Shown here: one piece after another, positions 16,051 to 24,826 of the stretch
Layout of the letters: each line of letters begins with the position of its first letter
How positions within the stretch are numbered: the first letter of the stretch is position 1
The notes under the pieces: model-generated
Told to the model about the DNA's origin: nothing
The model's database searches: none
Seen by the model: only the letters and a program-made list of their open reading frames with translations
Made by a program: the position numbers and the translations under genes
From: Pseudomonas fluorescens
GTDB taxonomy: Bacteria > Pseudomonadota > Gammaproteobacteria > Pseudomonadales > Pseudomonadaceae
Length of the DNA: 64,000 nucleotides
Direction: 5' to 3'
Assembly (NCBI RefSeq): GCF_004683905.1
Contig: NZ_CP038438.1
Span: forward strand, 1,674,001-1,738,000

Positions 16051-16464
16051 ATGCTGGTGATTTCCAACAACGTGCATTTGCCGGATGCCGAGATCGAACT
16101 GACGTACATCCGCGCGCAAGGCGCCGGTGGGCAGAACGTCAACAAGGTCTCCAGCGCCGTGCACCTGCGCTTCGACATTCCGGCCTCGTCCTTGCCCGAG
16201 TTCTACAAGGAACGGCTGCTGGCGCTGCGTGACAGTCGCATCACCAGCGATGGCGTGCTGATCATCAAGGCTCAGCAGTACCGCACGCAGGAAGCCAACC
16301 GGACCGATGCGCTGGAGCGCCTGACCGAGTTGATCCTCAGCGCCACCAAGGTTGAAAAGAAACGCCGCCCGACCAAACCAACCCTCGGCTCGAAGAAGCG
16401 CCGGCTCGAATCCAAGACCAAGCGCGGCAGCATCAAGGCTGGGCGCGGCAAGGTGGATTTTTAA
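16051..16464 (+). CDS. arfB: Alternative ribosome-rescue factor ArfB (YaeJ)
   Basis: 137 residues, normal length. The peptidyl-tRNA hydrolase motif is [18 protein letters not shown] (about 25-42), and the basic C-terminal tail ([20 protein letters not shown]) is the part that enters the empty mRNA channel of stalled ribosomes. It releases peptides from non-stop complexes. Stand-alone gene with its own short upstream region shared with divergent queC. Confidence 0.95.
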   Translation: MLVISNNVHLPDAEIELTYIRAQGAGGQNVNKVSSAVHLRFDIPASSLPEFYKERLLALRDSRITSDGVLIIKAQQYRTQEANRTDALERLTELILSATKVEKKRRPTKPTLGSKKRRLESKTKRGSIKAGRGKVDF

Positions 16465-16586
16465 GAATTGGCGTCTTGAAATTGTTCCATTTCAGCAGGC
16501 GCGAGCAATGTATCCATTACGCGCCACTCAATTTAAATCAATTTCCGGATATCGAACGACTCTCTTATTACTAATTGGTCTACCTG

Positions 16587-16602
16587 ACTGTCATATCTGA
16601 CA
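16587..16602. other. Short inverted repeat upstream of the delta-60 gene
   Basis: CTGTC-ATATCT-GACAG, 62 bases before the start at 16664. Possible operator. The rest of 16465-16663 is AT-rich and shows no gene. Confidence 0.3.
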
Positions 16603-16663
16603 GGTGTGCCGGATGCTGTTACACGTTTACTGAGCTCTCTTTTCATTGATTGAGCAAAAGTAA

Positions 16664-17956
16664 ATGAATAACTTAAATATTGTGCGTGGTACTCCTGATA
16701 CTGATTTTGGTGCGCGCGGTGAGGTCGTTTTATATGGAAAAGAACATCAGAGACTTCAATCTCGGGTCGTCACTCTTCTCTCAGAACCGAACAGGATTCT
16801 TTGCGCCGCAACTGACGAGGAGCGGCAAGAGATTTACCTGTGCATGCTTGATGAGGAAGGAGGTATCGACGAGAGCTTCGGAAAAGCGGGTAGTGTTTTT
16901 TTCAAACTCTCGGAGTTTTTTCCTGGGTGGGATTTGCCGCAGCCCTATAGCGTGAAGTTTGATAGTGTTCATGGCAAGTATGTGTTGGGGTTCTTCGCTC
17001 GTAAAGACGGCTTTAATCGTGCTACCGGTCTGGCTCGATTCGATTTGAATGGGGGACTTGATGAAGGGTTTGGTAGCAAAGGAGTCATGTTGTGGAGTCC
17101 AGATCTGAAAGATGTTGTTCCTTCAAGTTCAGATGTTCCAAAGGTGAAGCAGCCTCTGACGGATAAAGGCCGCGACTACCACGGAACTTTGGAATTATTG
17201 GACGATGGCGGCGTTTTGCTTCTGACCACGCTTGATGAAAGAGGACTTTTCGATAGTGCGATCCTGGTCAAGTTAAAAAATAACGGTAGTTTGGACGGAG
17301 CGTTCGGTAATGGCGGGTACCGATTGGTTTTTCGAGGTCCGTCTGTCTTAGTCATAGGACAGGATATGTTTCGCCAAGGGAATGGTTATGTTGTCGCCGC
17401 TTCAGACGGTCTACGTGATAAACGTTGGTTTGTTGGCCGGTATGATGCCCGTGGTAATCTTGACTCCAGTTTTGGGGCAGGAGGTTATTATGATGGAGTA
17501 CCTTCGGTTAAAAATGTGATTCTGAAACGTGACGATAAGTTTTATATTGTAGGTACTTCGGATAATGGAGTTCCGCAGTATCTGTATCTCCAGCTTCAAC
17601 GTCGCGGGCTCAAAGGCGAGGAAGATCCACTTTTTGGCAAACAAGGGTGGGGAGGATTTATCACTGATGATTTCAGCGATATCTATGTGACGAAAGCAGC
17701 ACTCTATAATTTGAAATCAACCGTTGTGGTAGCAGGTTATGCTTATTTGCGTGTTGGGTCGGATAGTCAGGCATTTATTGCCAGTCTTGAACAAGACATG
17801 GGTTGGGACGAGGGGTTTGGTGTTGCTGGAAAGGTTGTATTTCCAAAAGACCAGATTATTCACGATCTCGCTGTTCAGGAAGATCGAAAAATTGTGTTTG
17901 TATCCAGTAAAAATAGAGAAAACGGTAGCTTCGCCATTTTCCGTTTGCATGGTTAG
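16664..17956 (+). CDS. Delta-60 repeat protein
   Basis: 430 residues with no signal peptide or membrane helix. At least five imperfect delta-60 beta-propeller-type repeats carry the hallmark (D/N)xxFGxxG: TDFGARGEVVL, ESFGKAGSVFF, EGFGSKGVMLW, GAFGNGGYRLV, SSFGAGGYYDG and EGFGVAGKVVF. Such repeats form beta-propellers and are found in secreted or cell-surface bacterial proteins. GC is clearly lower than in core genes around it and the ribosome site is weak, suggesting an acquired gene. Function unknown. Confidence 0.8.
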   Translation: MNNLNIVRGTPDTDFGARGEVVLYGKEHQRLQSRVVTLLSEPNRILCAATDEERQEIYLCMLDEEGGIDESFGKAGSVFFKLSEFFPGWDLPQPYSVKFDSVHGKYVLGFFARKDGFNRATGLARFDLNGGLDEGFGSKGVMLWSPDLKDVVPSSSDVPKVKQPLTDKGRDYHGTLELLDDGGVLLLTTLDERGLFDSAILVKLKNNGSLDGAFGNGGYRLVFRGPSVLVIGQDMFRQGNGYVVAASDGLRDKRWFVGRYDARGNLDSSFGAGGYYDGVPSVKNVILKRDDKFYIVGTSDNGVPQYLYLQLQRRGLKGEEDPLFGKQGWGGFITDDFSDIYVTKAALYNLKSTVVVAGYAYLRVGSDSQAFIASLEQDMGWDEGFGVAGKVVFPKDQIIHDLAVQEDRKIVFVSSKNRENGSFAIFRLHG

Positions 17957-17978
17957 CTTATAAAAGCCGCGGTTGTGC

Positions 17979-18009
17979 ATTGGCCATTCGGAACCAATGA
18001 ATGGCCAAT
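17979..18009. other. Hairpin between convergent genes
   Basis: 11-bp arms ATTGGCCATTC and GAATGGCCAAT between the delta-60 gene stop and the MFS gene stop. No T-run, so termination is uncertain. Confidence 0.5.
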
Positions 18010-18018
18010 ATTGGGCGA

Positions 18019-19218
18019 TCAATGAAAGTGGTGTTTTGGTTTAATGCGGTACAAATACACACTCAGGATCAGGCCGCTCAGTGAGGCAATGGCGGCAAAC
18101 AGAAAGATCGAAGCAAAACCGAAACCGGCCGCAATTGCCCCCGCCAATGGTCCGGTGATCCCCAGCGACAAATCGATGAACAGCGAATACGCGCCGACCG
18201 CCGCACCACGGCTGGAGGCTGGCACCAGGTTCACCGCTTCCACGCCCAGCGCCGGGAATACCAGCGAGAAGCCGAAACCGCTCAACGCCGCCCCGGCCAG
18301 CGCCCAATGCGCATCCGGCGCCAGCCACAGCAGTAACAGGCCGAGGGTTTCCACCGAGAGGCAGGCGATCGCTACGCGGAAGCCGCCGAGGCGGTTGATC
18401 AGGTTGCCGAACAGCAGTCGCGCGCCGATGAAGCTGGCGCCGAACAGGCTCAGGCACAGCACCGCGTTGTCCCAGTGCCGGGTGGCGTAATACAGGGTGA
18501 TGAAGGTGGCGATGGTGCCGAACCCGATCGAGCCCAGCGCCAGGCCGCAGCCGTGCGGGAACACGCGACCGAGCACATGCATGAATGGCAGGCGCTCACC
18601 GGCGACAATCGGCGCCGCGGTTTTCGGCCACGCCAGCAGCAGGCCCAGCGCTGCCAGCAGAATGATGCTGACGCCCATGCTCCACAATCCCAGCTGGCCG
18701 ACCAGCCAGACCCCGAACGGCGCGCCGACCGCGAGCGCGCCGTAACTGGCGATGCCGTTCCAAGAGATGACTTTGGCGGTGTTCGCCGCGCCAACGCGGC
18801 CGATGCCCCAGCCGATCGAACCGGAGCCCACCAGACTTTCCGCGCTGCCCAGCACCAGACGCCCGATCAACAGGCTGATCAGACTGAACATCGGCAAGTT
18901 GGGTGTCCACGCCGAAATCAGCATAAACACACCACTCAAGCCGCATCCGGCCAGACCGATCATCACCGCGCGCTTGCTGCCCTGGTTGTCGATGATCTTG
19001 CCGGCATACGGACGGCTGAGCAGGGTGGCGAGGTATTGCACGCTGATCACCAGCCCGGCGATCACCGCGCCGAAGCCCAGATCACTGTGGACGTAACCCG
19101 GCAGCACGGCGAGCGGAATGCCGATGTTCAGGTAGCCGATGAAGGTGAAGAGGACGATGGACACGACTTGCAGCGTGACCGCCAGGGGGCGCTGGGGTTG
19201 TGGCATAGAGGACGACAT
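18019..19218 (-). CDS. MFS transporter, YhhS-like
   Basis: 399 residues with twelve predicted membrane helices. MFS signature between helices 2 and 3: [24 protein letters not shown], with a second-half counterpart [15 protein letters not shown]. It resembles the YhhS/UPF0226 group of major facilitator exporters (E. coli YhhS, 405 residues). Substrate unknown; the YhhS group has been linked to drug and sugar efflux. Single gene; its upstream neighbour, 104 bases away on the same strand, is a small conserved protein. Confidence 0.88.
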   Translation of the reverse strand: MSSSMPQPQRPLAVTLQVVSIVLFTFIGYLNIGIPLAVLPGYVHSDLGFGAVIAGLVISVQYLATLLSRPYAGKIIDNQGSKRAVMIGLAGCGLSGVFMLISAWTPNLPMFSLISLLIGRLVLGSAESLVGSGSIGWGIGRVGAANTAKVISWNGIASYGALAVGAPFGVWLVGQLGLWSMGVSIILLAALGLLLAWPKTAAPIVAGERLPFMHVLGRVFPHGCGLALGSIGFGTIATFITLYYATRHWDNAVLCLSLFGASFIGARLLFGNLINRLGGFRVAIACLSVETLGLLLLWLAPDAHWALAGAALSGFGFSLVFPALGVEAVNLVPASSRGAAVGAYSLFIDLSLGITGPLAGAIAAGFGFASIFLFAAIASLSGLILSVYLYRIKPKHHFH

Positions 19219-19322
19219 GAGAAACGATCCACGGCAAAGCAGGATTAGATAGGCTGCTTATGATACCGGCGCGCACGCGTCAGGGGCGGGGAAAAGTAAA
19301 ACTATTTGCCGGGAGGGTGGAA

Positions 19323-19505
19323 TCACGGTTTGGCCGGGGCGACCAGTTGCGTGGTGACGAGGGCGGCGAGGGCGTTTTCTTCGCTGCCGAAACGGGCGAG
19401 CAGGGCGGCCTGTTTTTCCGGGGAGAGACGGTTCCAGATCTCGATCATTTTCTCGGTGGCGCCGATCAGGACGGCAGCTTGGCTTTCAGAGAATTCGTCG
19501 GTCAT
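19323..19505 (-). CDS. Small acidic protein, 60 residues
   Basis: MTDEFSESQAAVLIGATEKM followed by IEIWNRLSPEKQAALLARFGSEENALAALV. It is largely helical, with no signal peptide or metal motif. Upstream GAGCCCGCC is not a strong ribosome site. I recognise no named family; the compact, well-formed amphipathic composition suggests a real gene. Same strand as the MFS gene. Confidence 0.6.
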   Translation of the reverse strand: MTDEFSESQAAVLIGATEKMIEIWNRLSPEKQAALLARFGSEENALAALVTTQLVAPAKP

Positions 19506-19575
19506 GGCGGGCTCGGTTTCAGGCAGTGTGGAAAGCGCATCTTAGCGCTTTCCACACGGTCTGTACGGCGGGGTT

Positions 19576-19707
19576 TTACTCTTCGCTGTCGGCCTGGCGG
19601 CTCTCAACGGCTTCTTTCGGCTCGGGCTGTTGGGCACCGGCTTGTTGCGTGGTCGTCTGCTCAGGTACGTGCAGGCTTGGGAAGGGGAGATTAGGAATCT
19701 CGTGCAT
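19576..19707 (-). CDS. Small Pro/Gln/Glu-rich peptide, 43 residues
   Basis: Starts MHEIPNLPFPSLHVPEQTTT and ends SRQADSEE. GAGGAG lies 9 bases before ATG 19707, a good ribosome site. Low complexity, probably disordered. Function unknown. It is too short for usual gene callers. Confidence 0.5.
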   Translation of the reverse strand: MHEIPNLPFPSLHVPEQTTTQQAGAQQPEPKEAVESRQADSEE

Positions 19708-20034
19708 GGTTGCGCTCCTCGCTAAGTCTGTTGATAGATCTGGTAGATCCGCGCTTCTTGAAAGCCTGCGCAGGATACAGCAGGAAAAATGACAATCAGA
19801 CTTTTAATTGAAAATAATGCGACAGATGGCCGCAGGGGGGGCGTATTCCAAGTGTGGGTGTGAATGAACCTGTGGCGAGGGGATTTATCCCCGATCGGCT
19901 GCGAAGCAGTCGTAAAACAATTGCACGCGCCATGTCAGACATTTCGCGATTGCAGTGTTGGGGCCGCTTCGCTGCCTATCGGGGATAAATCCCCTCACCA
20001 CAGGGCTCACTCCTACAAGGGGGGGGGCGCGGGG
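19708..20034. other. Intergenic stretch dominated by a REP doublet
   Basis: 327 bases without a gene. Positions 19871-20002 are the repeat listed separately; 20021-20034 is a G-run (GGGGGGGCGCGGGG) just past the phhC stop. Nothing else recognised. Confidence 0.6.
19871..20002. repeat. REP doublet (REPIN-like), TGTGGCGAGGGG family
   Basis: Arms TGTGGCGAGGGGATTTATCC and GGATAAATCCCCTCACCACA with inner arms CGATCGGCTGCGAAGCAG / CGCTTCGCTGCCTATCGG. Compare 1910-2053 and 24481-24611. Confidence 0.8.
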
Positions 20035-21228
20035 TTATTTGCAGGCGTTGGCGATGGCCTCGGCCAGCAATGCCAGGCGCGTGGCGTCGATCCCGGCGAC
20101 GTTGGCCCGACCCGAGCTGACCATGTACACGCTGTGCTGCTCACGCAGTTGTTTGACCTGCTCCGGTGACAGCCCGGTGTAGGAGAACATTCCGCGTTGC
20201 ACGCCAATGTGCGCAAAGCGCTCGCGCAGACCGTGTGGTTCCAGTGCTTCGACCAGACCGCTGCGCAATTGGGCGATGCGCAAGCGCATGGCTTCCACTT
20301 CATCGGCCCAGCGCGCTTTCAGCTCCGGGTCGGCGAGGATGGTCGCCACCACGGCCGCGCCGTGATCCGGTGGCGTCGACCACAGGTTGCGGGCGATGTT
20401 GGCCAGTTGGCTGCGGATGTCGATCAGCTTGTCGGCGGTTTTCGCGCAGACGATCAGCGCGCCGGTACGGTCGCGGTACAGGCCGAAGTTCTTCGAGCAG
20501 GAGCTGGTGATCAGCAGCTCAGGCACCTCGGCGGCGAACAGTCGGGTCGACCACGCGTCCTGCTCCAGTCCGTCGCCAAAGCCCTGGTAGGCAAAGTCGA
20601 TCAGCGGCAGCAGGTCACGGCGGCGCACGACGTCGAGCACACGCTGCCAGTCGTCATGGTTCAGGTCGAAACCGGTCGGGTTGTGGCAGCAGGCATGCAG
20701 CAGCACCACGTCGCCTTGCGGCACTTCGTTGAGTGCGGCGAGCATCGCATCGACGTCGAGGCGGTTGTCGCTGCCCACGTACGGGTAGTGACTGACCTTG
20801 ACCCCGGCCGCAGCAAAGATAGTTTCGTGGATCGGCCAGGTCGGGTTGCTCAGCCACACGCCTTTGCCCGGCAGGCACTGGGCGATGAAGTCGGCCGCCA
20901 GACGCAGGGCACCGGTGCCGCCAGGAGTCTGGGTGGCGCCGGCGCGCTGTTCGGCGATCAGCTTCGAGTCGGCGCCAAGCACCAGTTCATTGATGACTTT
21001 GCCGAACAGCGGATTGCCGTGACCACCGATGTAGGTCTTGGTGTCCTGGCTTTCGACCAGTCGCGCCTCGGCGATTTTCACCGCTTCGGGGATCGGCGTC
21101 AGGCCCTGGGCATCCTTGTAGACGCCAACGCCGAGGTCGAACTTGCGCGGGTTACTGTCCTGCGCATAGGCCTCCATCAAACCGAGGATCGGGTCGCCGG
21201 GTACCCGGCCGATGGCGTCAAAGTGCAT
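20035..21228 (-). CDS. phhC: Aromatic amino acid aminotransferase PhhC (TyrB type)
   Basis: 397 residues, class I aminotransferase. PLP lysine K246 in SSCSKNFGLYRDRTGAL, substrate-binding Asn/Pro in CCHNPTGFDL, and Asp211-Tyr214 in LIDFAYQGFGDG. It transaminates tyrosine and phenylalanine to the keto acids, downstream of PhhA. Start ATG 21228 shares one base with the phhB stop (TAATG), so translation is coupled. A REP doublet closes the unit. Confidence 0.95.
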   Translation of the reverse strand: MHFDAIGRVPGDPILGLMEAYAQDSNPRKFDLGVGVYKDAQGLTPIPEAVKIAEARLVESQDTKTYIGGHGNPLFGKVINELVLGADSKLIAEQRAGATQTPGGTGALRLAADFIAQCLPGKGVWLSNPTWPIHETIFAAAGVKVSHYPYVGSDNRLDVDAMLAALNEVPQGDVVLLHACCHNPTGFDLNHDDWQRVLDVVRRRDLLPLIDFAYQGFGDGLEQDAWSTRLFAAEVPELLITSSCSKNFGLYRDRTGALIVCAKTADKLIDIRSQLANIARNLWSTPPDHGAAVVATILADPELKARWADEVEAMRLRIAQLRSGLVEALEPHGLRERFAHIGVQRGMFSYTGLSPEQVKQLREQHSVYMVSSGRANVAGIDATRLALLAEAIANACK

Positions 21229-21584
21229 TACTTGCGTCCTTCTGCGGTCTTGGCCACTTCGTCAGTGCGCGCGGCCATGATGAAGTCGTTGCGGTGCAGG
21301 CCCTTGATCGAGTGGCTCCACCAGGTCACGGTGACTTTGCCCCACTCGGTCAGCAGGCCCGGGTGGTGACCTTCGGCCTCGGAGATCTCGCCGACGGCGT
21401 TGGTGAACGCCAGCGCATGCTTGAAGTTCTTGAACAGGAAAACTTTCTCCAACTGCATGATGTTGTCGCGTACTTCGATGTTCCAGTCAGGGATCTGCTT
21501 GATCAGGATCGGCAGTTCTTCGTCGCTGACTTGTGGCGCATCGGCACGGCAGGCTTCGCAGTGGGCTTGGTTCAAAGTGGACAT
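21228..21584 (-). CDS. phhB: Pterin-4a-carbinolamine dehydratase PhhB
   Basis: 118 residues. The active-site signature [23 protein letters not shown] has the catalytic His pair and the C-terminal His. A four-Cys-type N-terminal segment ([10 protein letters not shown]) precedes it. It regenerates the pterin cofactor used by PhhA and supports phhA expression in P. aeruginosa. One-base overlap with phhC; 118 bases after phhA. Confidence 0.95.
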   Translation of the reverse strand: MSTLNQAHCEACRADAPQVSDEELPILIKQIPDWNIEVRDNIMQLEKVFLFKNFKHALAFTNAVGEISEAEGHHPGLLTEWGKVTVTWWSHSIKGLHRNDFIMAARTDEVAKTAEGRK

Positions 21585-21702
21585 GGTGTGATTCCTGAAA
21601 TCGAGTGTGTTTTTTTTATAGAAACTATCGGCCCGTCAATGCCGTCACGCTAAACCAAAGTGACGGCGACTGACAGACTCAATTCTCAGCAAAAGTCGCG
21701 GA

Positions 21703-22494
21703 TCACGCGGCTTTCGGTTTTGGCGGAAACTTCGGAGCGTGCAAACCCAGCTTCATGCCTTGGCGAACCATGGCCATGATGTCTTCATGGGCAACGTCGA
21801 ACAGGCGCTTGAGGTTCGGCAGGACAAAGTACAGCGGCTGCAGGATGTCGATGCGATACGGTGTGCGCATGGCTTCCAGCGGATCGAAGGCCTGATGCTC
21901 GGGTTCATCCGACAGCGAGTAAACGGTTTCTTTTGGCGAGGACAGGATGCCGCCGCCGTAGATGCGTTTGCCTTGCGGGGTGTCGACCAGACCGAACTCG
22001 ATGGTCATCCAGTACAGGCGCGCCAGATACACGCGTTCTTCCTTGGTGGCCTGCAGGCCGAGTTTGCCGTAGGTGTGGGTGAATTCGGCGAACCATGGGT
22101 TGGTCAGCAGCGGGCAGTGGCCGAAGATCTCGTGAAAAATGTCCGGCTCTTGCAGGTAGTCCAGTTCTTCGCGGGTACGAATGAACGTGGCCACCGGAAA
22201 CTGTTTGCTGGCGAGCAATTCGAAGAAGGTCTGGAAGGGGATCAGTGCCGGGACGCGGGCAACCTGCCAACCGGTGGTCTCACCGAGCACCTTGTTGATC
22301 TCGCCCAGCTGCGGAATGCGGTCGTGGGGCAGACCGAGTTTTTCGATACCGTCCAGGTACTCCTGGCACGCGCGACCCTCGATCACTTTCAGCTGGCGGG
22401 TGATCAGCGTGTTCCACACCGCATGCTCTTCGGCGGGGTAGTCGATAAAACCTTGCGCATCGGGCTCGCGGGCCACGTATTGCGTCTGCTTCAT
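21703..22494 (-). CDS. phhA: Phenylalanine-4-hydroxylase PhhA
   Basis: 263 residues, the usual length of the bacterial monomeric enzyme. Iron ligands H121 and H126 in HEIFGHCPLL and E166 in YWMTIEFGL. It uses tetrahydropterin and oxygen to convert phenylalanine to tyrosine. First gene of phhABC, with the divergent regulator phhR on the other side and a TyrR-like box upstream. Confidence 0.97.
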   Translation of the reverse strand: MKQTQYVAREPDAQGFIDYPAEEHAVWNTLITRQLKVIEGRACQEYLDGIEKLGLPHDRIPQLGEINKVLGETTGWQVARVPALIPFQTFFELLASKQFPVATFIRTREELDYLQEPDIFHEIFGHCPLLTNPWFAEFTHTYGKLGLQATKEERVYLARLYWMTIEFGLVDTPQGKRIYGGGILSSPKETVYSLSDEPEHQAFDPLEAMRTPYRIDILQPLYFVLPNLKRLFDVAHEDIMAMVRQGMKLGLHAPKFPPKPKAA

Positions 22495-22615
22495 ACTGCT
22501 CTCCTGCTAGGGGAATTCGTTCTTGTTATGTCCAGCGATGGACTGAGAATTACCCGAGAGTGCGGCGTGATGCAGCAGGTTGAACGAGTTCCTTATAGGA
22601 ACAATCGCCATATTT

Positions 22616-22633
22616 CGTAAAGAAATCGTTACG
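22616..22633 (-). promoter_or_regulatory. Putative PhhR/TyrR box upstream of phhA
   Basis: CGTAAAGAAATCGTTACG fits the TyrR-family layout TGTAAA-N6-TTTACA with two outer mismatches and keeps a 5-bp inverted repeat (CGTAA/TTACG). It lies about 120 bases upstream of the phhA start, a typical activator position. The rest of 22495-22889 holds a REP doublet and no gene. Confidence 0.6.
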
Positions 22634-22760
22634 CTTTGGCCGGTATCTCGCGTTTGCGGTGATTTGCAGGTTTGAAAAGGGCTGTGGCTGTCACATAATC
22701 TTGACAACTATCTGCGCGCCTCGACAGAAAAGTCAGGCAAAACCGCAGCGCAAATCTCTT

Positions 22761-22848
22761 GTGGGAGCGGGCTTGCTCGCGAAAGCGGTGTGTCAGCTGA
22801 ATGAATGGCGACTGACACACCGTCTTCGCGAGCAAGCCCGCTCCCACA
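22761..22848. repeat. REPIN: paired GTGGGAGCGGGCTTGCTCGCG elements
   Basis: Arms GTGGGAGCGGGCTTGCTCGC and GCGAGCAAGCCCGCTCCCAC with an inner GGTGTGTCAG / CTGACACACC pair. Same family as 6405-6500. It sits just before phhR. Confidence 0.85.
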
Positions 22849-22889
22849 GGGATTGTGTTCAACCCCTCATCCTTGTCGGGCCTCTTTAT

Positions 22890-24452
22890 ATGCGTATCAA
22901 AGTCCACTGCCAAAACCGCATCGGCATCCTGCGCGACATCCTCAACCTGCTGGTGGAGTACGGGATCAACGTTGCACGCGGCGAGGTCGGCGGCGAGCAC
23001 GGCAACGCGATCTACCTGCACTGCCCGAATCTGATCAACATCCAGTTTCAGGCGCTGCGACCGAAGTTCGAGGCGATTGCCGGGGTGTTCGGCGTCAAAC
23101 GCGTCGGGCTGATGCCCAGCGAGCGTCGGCACATGGAGTTGAACGCGTTGCTTGGCGCGCTGGAATTCCCGGTGCTGTCGATCGACATGGGCGGCTCGAT
23201 CGTTGCGGCCAACCGCGCGGCGGCGCAGTTGCTCGGAGTGCGCGTGGATGAAGTGCCGGGGATTCCGCTGTCGCGCTATGCCGAGGATTTCGATTTGCCG
23301 GAACTGGTGCGCGCCAACAAGTCGCGAATCAACGGCATGCGCGTCAAGGTCAAGGGCGACATCTTTCTCGCCGACATCGCGCCGCTGCAATCGGAGCACG
23401 ACGATAGCGAAGCCATGGCCGGTGCGGTACTGACCTTGCACCGCGCCGACCGCGTCGGTGAGCGCATCTATAACGTGCGCAAACAGGAATTGCGTGGCTT
23501 CGACAGTATCTTCCAGAGCTCGAAAGTGATGGCCGCTGTCGTGCGTGAAGCGCGGCGCATGGCGCCGCTGGATGCGCCGCTATTGATCGAAGGCGAAACC
23601 GGCACCGGCAAAGAATTGCTTGCCCGTGCCTGTCACCTCGCCAGTCCGCGTGGACAGTCGCCGCTGATGGCGCTCAATTGCGCAGGGCTGCCGGAGTCGA
23701 TGGCCGAGACCGAACTGTTCGGCTACGGCCCCGGTGCCTTTGAGGGCGCGCGCGCCGAAGGCAAGCTCGGCCTGCTGGAACTGACGGCGGGCGGTACGCT
23801 GTTCCTCGATGGCGTCGGTGAAATGAGCCCGCGCTTGCAAGTGAAGTTGCTGCGCTTTCTGCAGGACGGCTGTTTCCGCCGGGTCGGCAGTGATGAAGAG
23901 GTGTATCTGGATGTGCGGGTGATCTGCGCCACTCAGGTCGACTTGTCTGAGTTGTGCGCGCGCGGCGAGTTTCGTCAGGATCTGTATCACCGCTTGAACG
24001 TGTTGTCGCTGCACATCCCGCCACTGCGCGAATGCCTCGACGGTTTGACCCCGCTGGTCGAGCACTTCCTCGATCAGGCCAGCCGCCAGATCGGTTGCTC
24101 GCTGCCGAAACTGGCGCCGGCGGCGATGGATCGCCTCAGTCATTATCACTGGCCGGGCAACGTGCGGCAGCTGGAGAACGTGCTGTTTCAAGCGGTTTCA
24201 CTGTGCGAGGGTGGCACGGTCAAGGTCGAACACATTCGCCTGCCGGATTACGGCGTGCGTCAGCCGCTTGGCGATTTCTCGCTGGAGGGTGGGTTGGACG
24301 AGATCGTCGGGCGTTTTGAGAAAGCCGTACTGGAGCGGCTGTACTCCGAACACCCGAGCAGTCGGCAACTGGGTAAGCGGTTGGGGGTTTCGCATACCAC
24401 CATCGCTAATAAGCTCCGCCAATACGAAGTTGGTAAAGACCCCGAGAGTTAA
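22890..24452 (+). CDS. phhR: TyrR-family activator PhhR
   Basis: 520 residues from ATG 22890 (MRIKVHCQNRIGILRDILNLL); the longer frame from 22659 crosses the REP element and is rejected. N-terminal ACT domain (1 to about 70), PAS domain (about 80-190), AAA+ domain (about 205-430) with Walker A EGETGTGKELLA, and a C-terminal HTH (QLGKRLGVSHTTIANKLRQYE). The AAA+ GAFTGA loop is changed to GAFEGA (GYGPGAFEGARAEG), as expected for TyrR-type proteins that do not work strictly as sigma-54 activators. It activates phhABC in response to aromatic amino acids. Confidence 0.95.
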   Translation: MRIKVHCQNRIGILRDILNLLVEYGINVARGEVGGEHGNAIYLHCPNLINIQFQALRPKFEAIAGVFGVKRVGLMPSERRHMELNALLGALEFPVLSIDMGGSIVAANRAAAQLLGVRVDEVPGIPLSRYAEDFDLPELVRANKSRINGMRVKVKGDIFLADIAPLQSEHDDSEAMAGAVLTLHRADRVGERIYNVRKQELRGFDSIFQSSKVMAAVVREARRMAPLDAPLLIEGETGTGKELLARACHLASPRGQSPLMALNCAGLPESMAETELFGYGPGAFEGARAEGKLGLLELTAGGTLFLDGVGEMSPRLQVKLLRFLQDGCFRRVGSDEEVYLDVRVICATQVDLSELCARGEFRQDLYHRLNVLSLHIPPLRECLDGLTPLVEHFLDQASRQIGCSLPKLAPAAMDRLSHYHWPGNVRQLENVLFQAVSLCEGGTVKVEHIRLPDYGVRQPLGDFSLEGGLDEIVGRFEKAVLERLYSEHPSSRQLGKRLGVSHTTIANKLRQYEVGKDPES

Positions 24453-24480
24453 CAGCAACACTGTGGTGAAAAGAGCTTTT

Positions 24481-24611
24481 GTGGTGAGGGGATTCATCCC
24501 CGAAGGGTGGCGAAGCCGCCCCAAACCAGCGAATGCGGTTCATCTGTTACACCACCATGTATGGATTGGGGGGCTGCTGCGCAGCCCATCGGGGATAAAT
24601 CCCCTCACCAC
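24481..24611. repeat. REP doublet (REPIN-like), GTGGTGAGGGG family
   Basis: Arms GTGGTGAGGGGATTCATCCC and GGGGATAAATCCCCTCACCAC-type end. It lies in the 374-base gap between phhR and flgF, which otherwise holds only the flgF promoter region. Confidence 0.8.
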
Positions 24612-24753
24612 AGGTTCTTTTTCCATCTGCAACAATCGGGATTGCCGCCCAGCGGCATAACACCGCCGGTTTTTCGACTTCGATACATTTCCAATTTCCC
24701 CGCAAAACCCCGCAAGTCCTTTGTTTACCGGGCCGCAAGCCGCCAGAAAAAAG

Positions 24754-24771
24754 TTGGTCTGCAAATTGCTT
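24754..24771 (+). promoter_or_regulatory. Putative sigma-54 promoter of flgF operon
   Basis: TTGGTCTGCAAATTGCTT: GG and GC exactly 10 bases apart, with TTGC at -12, near the consensus TGGCACG-N4-TTGCW. It lies about 56 bases before flgF. Class II flagellar genes in Pseudomonas are RpoN/FleQ-dependent. Confidence 0.65.
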
Positions 24772-24826
24772 ATGGCTCAGCAGTACAGCGGTGGGCGGCA
24801 AACGTCCGGCATGCAGAGGAAAGAGT

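Noticed and set aside
22659..22889. Longer PhhR N-terminus
   Set aside because: The extension is translated REP sequence; the ACT domain begins at 22890.
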